Source of the DNA: Nipponacmea schrenckii
Taxonomy: Eukaryota > Mollusca > Gastropoda > Lottiidae
NCBI GenBank assembly: GCA_030562195.1
Contig: CM060203.1
Location: forward strand, 10,988,208 to 11,052,207
Length of the DNA: 64,000 nt
Direction: 5' to 3'
Shown here one piece after another: positions 26,401-39,277 of the stretch. The position numbers and the translations under genes were made by a program. Every line of letters begins with the position of its first letter. Position 1 is the stretch's first letter. Below the pieces are notes generated by a model, which made no database searches, was not told the DNA's origin, and was given only the letters and a program-made list of their open reading frames with translations.

Positions 26401-29400
26401 ATAGTTCACTAGCTGATTAAGCATCAATTTTTCTATCCATATCACTTAAAATTAAAATCTGACGATCAGTTTGCCAACAAATATCTTACATGGAATATTG
26501 AACTTCACAAGAATGTACATATTCTCCTATATAGTAAAAAGCACACTTAAAATGTTAAGAAACTTTTGGAGAACATTGAAATTTGAGTCTGGATACAAAA
26601 GATTATAATGGTTCAGTTGATATTGTTGAAATGCTGATGTTTTAAACTGCAGGAAATAACATCACTGGATGTTCAAGAAGTAGCTACTATAGTATTACAA
26701 CAATTACCTGATATGGAAAATGTTGATGAGAAAACATTGAAGGTAGGTAATAAACAACATAGTTTATACTCCAGGGATAGTTTACCTGGCAAATAGCATT
26801 AGCATACTAAATACTATTCCTTTGTGTCAACTTCTCAAGCTTTCACGATCGACCCTTACTTGACAGAAATTAAATCCAAATTTCCATTCAATCCTAAGTG
26901 TATCAGACCTCAGATTATTCAGTGTTCGCATATAAGCTTCATGTTTTCTTTTAAACTTTTGATTCTTTTCTAGACAATATTAGATAATAAAAATAAAGGA
27001 CAAAAAGAAGACTGGTTAATCCAATTTGTTGATACAGAAGAGACTGGTAGTTTAGATCTACGTAAATTACCAGCCATGTTGGTAGATTTTAATGTATGTA
27101 TTAAACGTTTATTTTGTTCATATGGATCACTTAACTAACTTTTCAATCAAAGTCAAAATGCTCTCCAAAAATTGTATGAATACAAAATTTGATAATATAT
27201 TTTAACCAGCATTATGTCTTATTGCAGGTTGGTAGAGTAAACTGTAAAGAATTATCTTCTCTTTGTGAAACTCTTCATTTAAATAAATTTCCTACTTTCA
27301 CATTATTCAAACAAACTGGTGGTTTTGAAACATTTTATGGTAAGCTTTTCTTTAAGACTAAATAAACTAGAATGCATTCTCTCTGGTTGTTTTAGGTATT
27401 TGTAGGTGAATCCGATTTGATACAGAAAACAACATCAAGATGTGTATCAGGTTGTTTCTTGTAGACCTATCAAGATCCCATATAAATCTTCAGCTGGATG
27501 ATACTCAAGTCTACACCTGCAGATTAAATTCTAACCACGGTTAGTGTAGCAATACATTAACACAATTGTTTGTTATTCTTTGCACAGATTATCATTAAAT
27601 AAAGATAAATTCCTTTATTGTTTGTAGGTAGAGTTACTGCTCATGATATAGCCGCTTTTGCTGAAGACAGTGCTACATCACCATTAGAAAATCTTGGACC
27701 TGGAGATTTTCCAAATAGAGTTGTTCTCAGTCAAGATAATTGGTTTGTTGATTTCTTTGCACCGGTAAGTGCACTAATATACAATTTTTACTCTTTTGCT
27801 ATTCTGTGGACTAGATTTAGATTAACAGAGATGTCTTGCTTATACAGCTTTTGTTTTCTGTATGTTTGTATTTATTCAGTGATTTTATTTCAGTGGTGTC
27901 CACCCTGTATGAGATTACTACCGGAGTTTAAGAGAGCTGCTAAAGACTTTGGTGAAAATGTCCATTTTGGTACAGTTGATTGTACAGTGCATGATCAACT
28001 CTGTAGAAATGTGAGCTTCATCAGTACTTTTCCTTTTTGTAGTCTCCAAATATAAAAAGTTATTTCGATTGTGGTTTATAACAACTCAAAGTGTTTTAGA
28101 TTCGGGAAATAAAGTAATCAGGTTTGCTGAGAAATTGTCTATAGTTGAGTAGAGTTATAAAAATTGTTTTGTAATAGTTAAATGTTACTTTTAATCTTTA
28201 TTACAGTATAATATTAAATCCTATCCAACAACTATATTTTACAATCAAAGTAAACCTATACAATATAAAGGACATCATCATGCTGCTTCCATGGTGGAAT
28301 TTTTACAGGTAAGTCATTTTCGATGCAATAAAAAGTTGATAACGAGAGCTGATATTAATTCCATTGACTTATATAGGTTACGTTAAAAAAATTGATGGCT
28401 GGATTAATAGATTAAATTACCTTGATACCAAATGATTTTTAATAGTATTTGAAAAATTAGATATGTTTCATTTGATTGAGAAAATCTGCAATCCTTTTGT
28501 GGTGTACATACTGAAGTGATATAATCAAGGATGTTAAGTCACTACAATTGTTCTCTCAATTGTACATTTTAGGATACCATGGATCCACCAGTTATAATAT
28601 TAGATAGAGAATCCTTCAATAAACATGTTAGTAATAAACAATCAGATGAAATATGGTTAGTGGACTATTTTGCTCCATGGTGTGGTCCTTGTATGCAATT
28701 AGCTCCAGAATGGAGAAAATTAGCTAAGGTAAGAGTTTGAAATATACAATGAAGGGTAGTGAATACTTTGTCCTGCATCTGTAGGATCAACTGCAAGAGA
28801 CATATTGTATTCATATATAATACTAACTTGTTTATATAGAAATGTTTTATAATTTAGATGTTTAAAGGATCTAAGGATGTGTTTGTAGCAGAAATCGATT
28901 GTCAAGAATATCATGATGTTTGTCAACAAGAACATGTACAATCTTACCCAACTATGAGATTATATCCAACTCAAACAACAAATACACAAAAATATCAGTA
29001 CGTCCTCTTTTCTCTTTTACTACTAATCACAGACTCAGTCAGTCCATTGAAACTTTGTTATTATTATGTGCAAATATCAGAATACATGCTCTCAAAGCAT
29101 TTCTAAAGAAAAAATCTAATGGCATATGGAAAACTGACACATTAAGAAATTAATGTAAACTCCCATCCAACTCTTGGCCACTTTCATGTTTCATTATTCC
29201 AACCCAATTCTCAACTGGTTATCGCTGTGGTGTTTTTAAGATTATGAATGTATTTCGTAATTTATTAAATTCATAAACATGTTCTTTTCTTTCAGTATGT
29301 ATAATGGATGGCACCGTGATGCTTCTTCATTACGAGCCTGGATATATGAATATCTACCATCAAAAGTTGTTACTTTATCTAGAAACAGTTTTCGGGAAAA

Positions 29401-30403
29401 AGTGTTAAAGAGTGCTGAACCTTGGATAATTGATTTTTATGCCCCTTGGTGTGGTCACTGTCAAATATTTAAACCTGAATTTGAAAGAGTAGCAGAGGTT
29501 TGTTAATTATTAACAACATGGTATCTGGTGCATTTTCTGATGTTTTAATATTTTATTTTTGTATAAGAGTTGTCTATTTGAAAATGTGATCATCTTCTTG
29601 TGTTTTATTATAGGATTTAGAAGATGTGGCCAAAGCAGGAAAAGTAGACTGCACCAAACAACAACAGTTATGCCAAGAAGCCAATATCCATGGATACCCA
29701 ACTGTAAGATTCTATAAAGGTCGAACAGGTTCTTCTGATATGCAGGCAAGTTATGTCCATTTTCTAAGAACCTTCCAAATTCATGTCATGAACATTTTAT
29801 GCAGTGACTCTAAAAGCTCTGTCCAAGTTTGTATAAACTTTATTTCTTTTTTACAGAATCCTAATGGTTGGGATATAAATAGTCAAGATGGTGATTACAT
29901 TATAGATTATGTACTTTCTAACAGACGGCAAAAGGTAATTTGGCATAAACTTGTTGCATGATGCTATCATTTAAACATTTGATTGGTATTTGAAAATTTG
30001 TCATTGACAGAATGTCTGGCAAACATATGTATTCATATTTGAATCATGATTCAATACACAAAGACAAAACAATGCATTGTCATTTATTGCCAAATAAACA
30101 GCCCTTATCTGGTCTACCAGTTATGTCCAGAAAACAAAGCCCAATCAACATCCCTGAAGTATACTCAAAGTCATGTTTAGTATAACTAGTAATCAATTAA
30201 TACATGCATGTTTACTATACATACTCAGTTCTGTGATGTTTATTTTAAATTTTTACACCTGACACAGGCACTGTACAACTGTATTTCAGATTAAGTGATA
30301 AAAGGGACTATTTCTAGTAATTCTTGCCTTAGGCCTTTTAATCTGTGAAATTTGATGAAAATTAGTATTTCCATTATTTCAGCAAGTGAAAGATGAGTTA
30401 TAA
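23477..30403 (+). CDS. DNAJC10: DnaJ homolog subfamily C member 10 (ERdj5), ER disulfide reductase
   Basis: Twenty exons: 23477-23662, 23874-24042, 24319-24369, 24695-24780, 24980-25105, 25418-25589, 25755-25798, 26129-26251, 26653-26742, 26974-27093, 27228-27339, 27628-27764, 27894-28010, 28207-28308, 28573-28728, 28858-28997, 29296-29497, 29614-29745, 29857-29934, 30383-30403. All phases agree, giving 787 residues (human about 793). Order: signal peptide (mature start near DFYALLL), J domain with HPD at 57-59, a thioredoxin domain with CSHC (155-158), two thioredoxin-like domains without CxxC, then CPPC (474-477), CGPC (582-585), CGHC (696-699) and terminal KDEL. In mammals this ER-lumen protein recruits BiP, reduces disulfides of misfolded clients and aids ERAD. 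Met12 is an alternative start giving a cleaner signal peptide. The intron after 29745 starts with GC. The J-domain LLGV motif reads LLLV here. Confidence 0.97.
29746..29856 (+). other. GC-AG intron of DNAJC10, 111 nt, open in frame
   Basis: The exon ends ATGCAG and the intron begins GCAAGT, the usual context of GC-AG introns. It ends in TTTTTTACAG. Its length is a multiple of three and it contains no in-frame stop, so retention would insert 37 residues between the last thioredoxin domain's FYKGRTG segment and the C-terminal tail without a frameshift. Confidence 0.8.
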
Positions 30404-33400
30404 TATTGGTTGTGGTTATGGCAATGGTGAAACAGATGAACAAAATGTCATTGGGATTAAAACCATTTCATTGTGACTAACTGCTGAACAATAGTTTTAA
30501 AATTCATCATTTTTATTCTATCTTTTTACTACAGCTTGAATAGGTATTGAATTTAGTGCAATTTAATCAATAACTTGTATTAGGGCATCTTTCAGGTTAA
30601 CATACGTTTTTATTATTGCGAACAGGAAAAATATTTGATTCATAATTTTGAGCATTTAGAAGTTTTATTCTATATTTTTGTTATGTTATTGGTTTGAGTT
30701 TATTTAGCAAACCTGATATTACAATAATTAACTGTTTATTATTTTAAACCAAACATGGTTTTGTTTACATTATTTAAATTCTCGTTTGAAATGAAGATGA
30801 ACAAAATGTGCCATATTGAACAAACTCAGACTGTTGCTTTGATTTTTGCTGGATATTATCAGTGTTTAAGTGACTTGCAGTCTGTAAGTACAAAAAAAAA
30901 TCAATGACCTAAAGAACAGTGACTTAAAATGTCATATGTTGATACTGAATGCTTCTTTACCTTGCATACATAATATTGTTTCATATTGTCTTATAATTGG
31001 ATATATTGAAGATCTGAGAATATTAAATTATTTATTTACATTTCCACTCAAACTGTATTCATTCATTTTCATATTAACTCCAGTTAACTTCAGTTATTGT
31101 GACAAGCAGTTCTCTGTTACAAAGAGTATCAAAGTGTTGGTGTGGAGCTTGAATGTTCTATATAAGAAAAAATTTTAAGTTGTATTCACAGCATTCAATT
31201 GTCACAGTGTCAGAGGATTATACATTTTGTAGTCCCCAGGCTATTTGCTGTCAATTATCAGGGAATACAAATTTGATTGGAAGGGATGTAACCATATTGT
31301 ATTGTGGTCGGGACTATAGTTCAGCTACATGTATGTACATGCTATTTAATTGTAGGTAAACTGTGTATAATAAATTGGTAATATATATTTCAAACAATAT
31401 ATGGCATGTCATTGAGAATTATGTAGTCACCAACCATACCTTCAGTAATTTCACAATAGGAATCAACTAACAACAGATAAATATGTACATAAATAAGTTT
31501 ATTATATAAAATAACAGTATATCATTTAATCAAATATTAATTACAGGTTCTTCTACAAATTGATGTGCTCAGAGTTTGAAGTAAATTAACCACAACTGTA
31601 TGTCCCCAGCAGATTAGAACAATATTTGAATAATTTGTTAGTTTGGACAAAGAATATATAAATACATGTAGAGGTTAATTAGGTGACAAATTAAATATCC
31701 ATCTGTGATCTGATATTTATTAAGGAATCCACCAATGTTATTCAAATGCAGATAGAGATGATCCTTCTGCAGATATTGTTATCATCTGTTACAATGCATT
31801 AAGTATGACAAACTTTCGTTCGTTTTTATTTTAGCTTTTATATTTAATCAAGGGCTCTTAAACGTTTGTAAAATTAAGCTTTTCACCTAACCTTACGCGA
31901 ATAAAAGGTGTATCCCAAAGAATATACCTATTGTTCGCCTCACAAAATGGCAGCGCTAGAGGGGGAAGAATTTTGATTGGTTAAAAGAGGTTAGGTCAAA
32001 GCTTAACGTGAAGAACTTTCAAAACCCCGATGTTACTGAAGTAGCTAAATTGAAATAAATAATAAATAAAAACTAACGAATATTTGGTCTAATGGTACCT
32101 AAGTCTTACAGTTCCATTGTTAACTTTATCAGTCACATCATAAATAGATTCAAGAAAATAATAAGAAATATTCTCATAAAGATTGCTTTCTTTAATAAGC
32201 TTTCAAATAATATAACCCAATGACCTTATAAACACACCTTATTTCAACATATATACCATTACACAGTACACATACATTTAAATTGATCATAAGTCTTCCA
32301 CAAGACATCAGGAAGAGAGCTGATTATATTGTTTCAAACAAAGACATGATACTTTAAAGATTAGCTATTTATAATTAACTTATATCATTATCTTAACCTA
32401 AACTTTCTACCCTACATTGACATGAATATTTTGACCAAGGCCAGTGCTCTTATGTTCTAATCTTCACCTGATACAAGACCATTTAAATCGTAGGCCAAAG
32501 TTAATGATAAGAATACAATAATTAAAATAATCTCTGTTATTCTTCATTAGAAGTTGCTTGTAAGGAATATAATTAATTGGTCTAGAACTAGAGTCAGTTA
32601 TGACTTCCAAATATTAGTGTGCATAATACACAGACTTTTACCCCAAAGAGGGTTTTATACAAAAGAAATAATTTAGTTAGATAATAAAAGGATTTTGAGT
32701 ATTATTAATCCTTCTTAACCTGAAGATATAAATAACACAAGCCAGGTTTTGAAAACTTCAATAACAACTCTTTTTATGATTAAATCATTTTAAGGTGATG
32801 GACAACCTTGTGTAAATGTTTATCCTTGTAGAGAAAAGTTGAAAAAAAAAAAATATTTGAATATAAAACTGAACATTAAGAATCAAAACAAATTTCGATG
32901 TTATTCTTTAAGTTAAAAACACTAGTTAATTTAACAGAATTTTATCTATACTTTAACCCAAAAGGACTATATAATCTTTCAAAAACAAATGATCTACAGA
33001 AATCAAATCTTCCATCAAGTTGATAATACTCAAGCGCTAATGTTTATTTTAACGTATAACATAAATATAAATTAGTGTTGGTCATGTACTGGAGAATACC
33101 AGACATATAAACATTTCTTCATCTATGACTTAACAACATTACAATCCATGGTACTATTTCACCTTTGATGTTGACGACGATTATTTCATGTATTAACCGG
33201 TGGACGAATCCATCATGAAGAGGGGTTAATAGTAAATAAGAAACATAGTTTGCCTTGGATTGTAAGTTAGATAAAGACCTCAAATCCCTAGGTTAATATT
33301 CAACAAAAAATGTTGAGGGGTTTCAAACATCAACCTCGTATTTGTCTATATCTTATACTTAAAAAGCAGAGAAGTTATATTCATGAATGAAAAAAACAGT

Positions 33401-33758
33401 AAGCCTATCAATAGTTAATTACTAGTAATATTATCATTGTCTCGATAGTAACCATAGTAAAAAAAACATTAAAACTATGGAAAAAAGGGGTTACTTTATA
33501 TGTATAAATTCAAATTGCAATATTCATAAATAAGTAAGCTTATAAATATCAAACTTTGTTACCTTTTTTTTAAACAGCTATCAAGTTGGGAATTGATTTC
33601 CAATTTTGTGAATAGCATTAGATTGAATTCAAAAGTCCAATGCTATCTATTTGTGTCTTAATGGTAACACACCTGTGTTAAACTGTTAAATATTGAAAGC
33701 ACCTTTTATATTCTCACTTCATACATTACATCTATTCATTCTCTCATATTTTGATCTC
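30404..33758. other. DNAJC10 3' UTR and intergenic sequence
   Basis: After the DNAJC10 stop the first clear AATAAA on the + strand is at about 31369, so the 3' UTR may run close to 1 kb. Beyond it no coding exon is seen up to the ORMDL stop. On the minus strand this side would contain the ORMDL 3' UTR. Confidence 0.5.
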
Positions 33759-34501
33759 TCAATATTTGTTAATACCAAACAATCGTACACCATGTAACTG
33801 GGGTAATTTAGGAATGAGACTCAATAAGAGAAAGGAAAAATTTACAATAAAATGGAAAGAGTCGTACTTCGTATAAAAACTTGCCAGCATAAATCTGAAA
33901 TAAACAAAAATATATATATATATTCCACAGCCTGAAAGAATGAATGTAATAAGTATTTTGCTAATGATATACAGAATTATTTAGCAAAAAATAAGAGAAA
34001 TATGTGCACCAATATGCACCCTAGACATACATAATGAATAGATTTATTACTTACAAAGCAATTGGAACACATGTTAGAAATTTCTTGGTGTCAGTAAATT
34101 GTTGCCCAAAATCAATCTGTTCCCATTGTGTTTGTGTTCTAGCATCCCCTTGATCAGCTGTAACCCAAGGAGTGCCTTTTGTTATATGTAGCATAATAAA
34201 CATCGCCTACAACAACAACACAAAATTCTAAAAACCTTTTATTTACCATTGGAATCAAGAAAAATTATGATTATATATTTAGCTTGATAACAATATACAA
34301 ATCATAATAATTATATAATATACATACCAAATCATGTAGGACATTGGTAAGTGTCCAAGCGAAAGCAACACTAAAGGAAGGTATACTTAATAACACAAGA
34401 TGGCCCATAAATATAATCAATAAGTAGGTCAACCATATTCCTTTACTGTTTAAATAGGAATGTGTAGGGTTGGTATCACTATGAGCTACACCAACATTCA
34501 T
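33759..34501 (-). CDS. ORMDL: ORMDL family ER protein, regulator of serine palmitoyltransferase
   Basis: Three coding exons on the minus strand: 34501-34328, 34206-34055 and 33894-33759. They join in phase to 153 residues, exactly the length of vertebrate ORMDL1-3. Family hallmarks are the N-terminus [12 protein letters not shown], the segments WLTYLLII and [31 protein letters not shown] in the middle, and the terminal [15 protein letters not shown]. The family has four membrane-spanning segments in the ER and inhibits serine palmitoyltransferase in response to ceramide. An acceptor at 34525 shows that the start exon has 23 nt of 5' UTR and that an untranslated exon lies upstream. Which vertebrate paralogue it matches cannot be decided, as invertebrates commonly have one gene. 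The gene is divergent from the TEX12-like gene. Confidence 0.97.
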
Positions 34502-36010
34502 ATTTTATTTCAAACAAAGAAATCCTGAAATAAAAAAACTAAAATGGAAATCAAAACTATTTCATTCAGACAATAACATTTAGATTAGTTCATTGTTTAC
34601 TTTCATGAATTTCTACTGACTAGCCCGACTGTTGGCATTTGATGTCTTAAATGGAGGACTCATCTACAACAAAATTATTGTAATAAAGCAATTTTATTGA
34701 AATTTTTGTTTATTTATTATCAATATCAATGGTGGCTTCTCAAACCAATGGATTATCTCTAACATGGTTTTGGTACTTAGCGATCATTTTATTATGAAAT
34801 ATAATAGGATGACAACAAATTAATTAACATTGAAAACACACTAATAATAAGTGTGTGTGAAAAATCAATGGAGATTGTCTGTAAAATACTTTCAGCATTC
34901 TGCGTAATTAGACAGTTTATGGAAAGAAAAAACTACTGATACAATACTACGATGTTTTATCCTTCTGCTAAATCTACCCGTAGGCCTACTGATATGTCTC
35001 TGAATATTAAACAGCAAATTATTGGTAATTGTATCTTGCAGAAACCAGACATCTGATCGGAATGATGCACTTTGATGGTATCAGTGTCATATGTATAAAT
35101 AATTTGAAAAAAGAAATTCTTTACAATCCCTTTAAAGGAAGGCAGACAATCAATAGAAGGCATTAGCACAGGGTTAAATAAAGCATTTACAGTAGCCTGC
35201 TGTGTAGGCTATATGATATAGGCCTAGTATGATCTATTTTTTAATGATAATAAACTTTGACTATTTTTTAGTATGACGTCAATAATTCGTAGAGTCTGTA
35301 GTAATTTGTATGTTAAAATCAACAGCATTATATAATTAGATACAACATGGTTTGATATAGACTTCGATTTATTATTAACAAACGTTGTATAAGCATACTG
35401 TAGACTATATCATGATTGAATGCTAATCAATAAGTTTGTATGTGAAATGAAAGTTGCTGTTCAATGATATAGAAGTCTATATCGATAAAAACTTTAATGT
35501 CCTGTGCACTTCTAAATGTCTTAAAGATAGCATTATATAATTGTCGAGACATGAATGATGTCAGACAATGATGATACATGGGCCATGGCGAGCACATGAT
35601 TGTCATGTTTATTGATAGGCCTACAAACATGCTCATTTCCACTAACCTTGATTTTCCTGTGTCGGTAATTGGTAAGAAAATATTGATCTAAAGAATTGAG
35701 ACCTCAAAAAGTAGAATAACAGTTAGAGTAAATGGAGAGTATCCATGTGTTTTGTTTAATTTATAACATTTTATTTGAGTTTACCTTCGCAATCCGGAAG
35801 TGATAGTCTATATTGTCATTATCACAATGCGCATGTATGTATAATACAGTGTTGACAGATTAACGGTCAGAATGGTATTAAACAGCCTCGATACTACTGT
35901 TGAGTAGCTTTTTTCAATCTTTAATAAATCATCATGTGAATAAAAATATAACATACCTATAGAAAGCTGACTCAATGAGCGAAAAATCTTCTTGAAAAAC
36001 TGGAACTTAC

Positions 36011-36062
36011 CCTTTATTATTCTGGCAACACAACAAAATTATGTCGTCTGCTTTGAGAAAGC
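36011..36062 (-). other. Possible 5' UTR exon of ORMDL
   Basis: Read on the minus strand, AATAATAAAGG is followed by GTAAGTTCC, a consensus 5' splice site. The position upstream of the ORMDL start exon, which begins with an acceptor, fits a first non-coding exon. A second donor-like site (ATAG then GTATGT) lies near 35956. Confidence 0.3.
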
Positions 36063-36504
36063 GAACAAAATAGTTTTATAAATAATGGTTTGTATTAATT
36101 AGTAATTCGATTTATTAAATTACATTTCTTATATAAAGTATAACCGTTAGTAAATTGCTAATGTTCATTAACTTTAGCCTATATATTATAAGCTATATGG
36201 TCTGAATAGCCTACATCAAGTTTAGGTTAGGTTTGAATAGAGTTTTTACTCATTTCATATAGGCCGTGCCTAAGGCACCTGATTATATTCAAAATTTACA
36301 TTTTCATCTAAACGCCATTTGTCATATAATGTCTTTGGGGTTTAGTGATTTTACATTTAAAATAAACACATTTCCCTCTCAGAAAATTCATGTGAATATG
36401 ACAGTGACACTGCAAAACTTATACAGGCTAATATTGGACTGACAATCACCTCTTTAAACTGATCATATAGGCCTATGTGACGTTTACAAATAATATCTTT
36501 TCCT
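36062..36504. promoter_or_regulatory. Shared upstream region of ORMDL and the TEX12-like gene
   Basis: The two genes diverge from this gap. The putative ORMDL first exon and the TEX12-like start codon are about 440 bp apart. No TATA box or other diagnostic element was recognised with confidence. The call rests on gene geometry. Confidence 0.4.
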
Positions 36505-38953
36505 ATGGTTAAAAGTGATGCTTTATTCCATACTAAAATAATTGGAAAAAGAGCTCAATGTAGACAAAAATGTCATAATGATAATGTTAGTCAAGACTTC
36601 TATCCACCTGACTGCAACTCTACCTATGACCTATATGGTTGTTTTTTCATTTTGAAATTGATTTACTTGTAGGAATCTACATTATCTACAAAATTTCAAG
36701 TTCAAGAGGAGAAGGTCAAAAGTCAGTCAAGTGACATTAACCAAATTATAAGTGACCAAGTAAAAGAATCTGGACAACACACCAACGATATAGATCACAT
36801 GACTTAGTAAGCTTATGCTTATTATTTACAGTTACGATCTATTTAAGTAGGCTGTTTGGGATAATTATTTTCTCTGGATTACTAAAGAAGAGAGCAATGT
36901 AAAACTATGTGTTATAATGGAGGGGTATAAGTAACAATAGTAGGCCTATAGCCTATGGCTTAAAGGATATGTCAATTTCAGCTATACTGTAAGTGTAACC
37001 AACTTCAACATAAAATTATGACATCTCTTCCAGACTGGATAGGTATTATTTACATTCTCACAGTGATTTAAATACCATTTCACAATCAAACAGCTTTTTA
37101 ATTACAGAAAAGCTGAAATTGTAGATGCAGATGTATAGATTTAATGCATATGAAAATTCAAAAAAAGGTTTTATCCCGTTTTATTGTCATTTTTTTCAGT
37201 TTAGGCCAAGAGCGTTATAGTAAATTTAATATAGAATCGGCATCAAATGAAATAAACTGTAACAATAATTCAGAATATATAGCTTCAACCTGTATAGATG
37301 TCACTAATAGTGATATTCAAGAAAATGATAAAATTTCTAGAAAACGCAAACTAGATGTAAGTAACAATAACCAATTTTAAAGGAATTCCTACTTTCCTGT
37401 CATTATAGAGTTTTAACAGCTGAGAGACCCCAAATTCATTAAGCTTACATGTTGCCAAATATATCAAACTAATACCATATGACCCTGAATCCAGACCTTA
37501 ACCTTTTCCAAGTTTAGACACAGAGCATAACACCCTCACCCTCACCCATTATGTGTAAGGTAAAAAGATACCACAGATACCACAGATTGTGAAATAGGAC
37601 TAAAAGCCTAGATTAATAATATCTGTAGTCTCTTTCGCATTCACAAACCAAATTCAACAAGTTTTTGTCTAAGTCAAGGGCAATAACTCAAAAACAGTTC
37701 TTCAAAAAATCATCAATGTCAAACTTGTCCAAGATCTCATCGATATAAATGATCATACCATATTTGACAGATGGACGACAGTATACAACCACATTATAAT
37801 GTGGGCGTATAGGATTAAAAACTGGGTTGGATATCCGTTTCAAATGGATTTTCTTTTTCATTTTAGGAAGATGGATTTGTTACTCCAGCAACACCAGATA
37901 TACCCAAATCATCAAGTAAACATGATTTGATACTTCCATCTTGTGACGGTCAGTTTTAAATAGACTAATAAAAATTATATAGTTAATTTTATATATGGAA
38001 TGGTCTTTATAAAATTTTGCTCCCAAATTACTATTAATAATATACATTTAGCGGATATATTTGTTACATGCTATAATGTATTTGTTTGTCTGTTTAGATG
38101 GTTATGAAGAATACTATGCGCCATATAATGATGAAACTACTAATCAGCAGTTATATAATGAAGAAGATCCATTAAAAACAAATACCATTCAATATGAAAC
38201 AGCTGTTGATCTACTTAGAGGTAGTTGTATGGGAAAATTTTTTGCTCTTGAATTAATTTAATTAAAACAGGCAATGCCATGCACTGTACAATGACAGAAA
38301 TTTTGCCATGACAACAGTATTATAAGCTTATAATTTTCCTAAACAGAAGGATGTTATTTCAGTTCAATTTTTCACCTGTTTTATCAAATAATTCTATAAC
38401 TGAAGGACATGTATATCCATCAAATGTATATACCCATTAATATTCAGATGAATGGTGATTTTCAGATAAAGCTGAAGAATTTAAAATGGTCACATTAGAA
38501 TTGGGGAGAGAATTTGGGTAGGTTCTTTGATTAATGGAAACTTGATTATATATGAACTTATTTTCAGACAGAAAAATGAACTAAGGTTCATAGCATAAAT
38601 AATCCCCAATATATCTTATCTAACATTTAAAAAAAAATAGATATAGCACTAGTTCACTGAATCATTTAAGTGAAAAATATGTATCAACATTTATTTGTAA
38701 CCCACTCCAGTATTAAACAAATATATTTTAAAAGTGATTGATTATACTAAAGAATAATCTAGAATTATCTTTTCCTTTTCATTGTTGATGTTTTACTACT
38801 TACAGAGATAGTGAGAATTTTGAATCATTCTGTGCATCCAGATTAGATCAACTGATAGCTGATGCTCAGAGTTTAGAGAATAACTTGAAAAAACAGAAAG
38901 ACATACTTAGGCAAAGATTAGCCTTTATATCTCGTACCTTACAAGAGGTTTAA
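36505..38953 (+). CDS. TEX12: TEX12-like synaptonemal complex central element protein
   Basis: Exons 36505-36585 (uncertain), 36673-36806, 37200-37356, 37867-37948, 38098-38220, 38466-38517 and 38806-38953 join in phase to about 258 residues. The last 45 residues are coiled coil; AQSLENNLKKQKDILRQRLA and the following FISRTLQEV align with the TEX12 C-terminus (IENFLIQKREFLRQRF...ANTL). A central basic patch SRKRKLD followed by VTPATPD resembles the KRPRELE...PDSP stretch near the TEX12 N-terminus. In mammals TEX12 pairs with SYCE2 to build fibres of the synaptonemal complex central element in meiosis. The protein is about twice the mammalian length because of a polar, probably disordered N-terminal extension. 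The first exon uses a weak GTTAGT donor and an 87-nt intron, so the true start may lie elsewhere. An AATAAA lies at 39004, 51 nt past the stop. Confidence 0.78.
37640..37812. mobile_element. Pearl-like right-end fragment in a TEX12 intron
   Basis: It contains AAGGGCAATAACTC, CAAACTTGTCCAAGATC, GACAGATGGACGACAG and then the terminal hairpin CCACATTATAATGTGG followed by GCGTATAGG. The final hairpin is identical to the one near 7282. This is a truncated right end inside the intron between the third and fourth exons. Confidence 0.65.
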
Positions 38954-39277
38954 AGAAATAATCAGCAGGGTGGCCTCATTGGATTCCAATATTTGTAATG
39001 CCAAATAAAGGCTAGACTAGATGCAGAAAGACATTAAACGTTTATATTGTTAATTATTGAAACTTGTTGAAATTTTGCTATTGTTATTAAATATTTTTTT
39101 ATTCATATGTTCTTATTTAACCTAAGCCCAAAAGAAAATTTCCCCTTTTTATGCAAAAAAAAAAATCTGACAATCAAAAGACTATGATCAGACAGATAGC
39201 ATTTCGTAATCAAACTGGACAGAAAAAACAAAAACAAAATAATCCAAGTTTGCACTACTGATTATGAATTTATTTTG

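Noticed and set aside
37144..37380. Apparent stand-alone 78-codon + strand gene
   Set aside because: Its first part is intron. The real exon starts at 37200 after a TTTTTTCAG acceptor and belongs to the TEX12-like gene.
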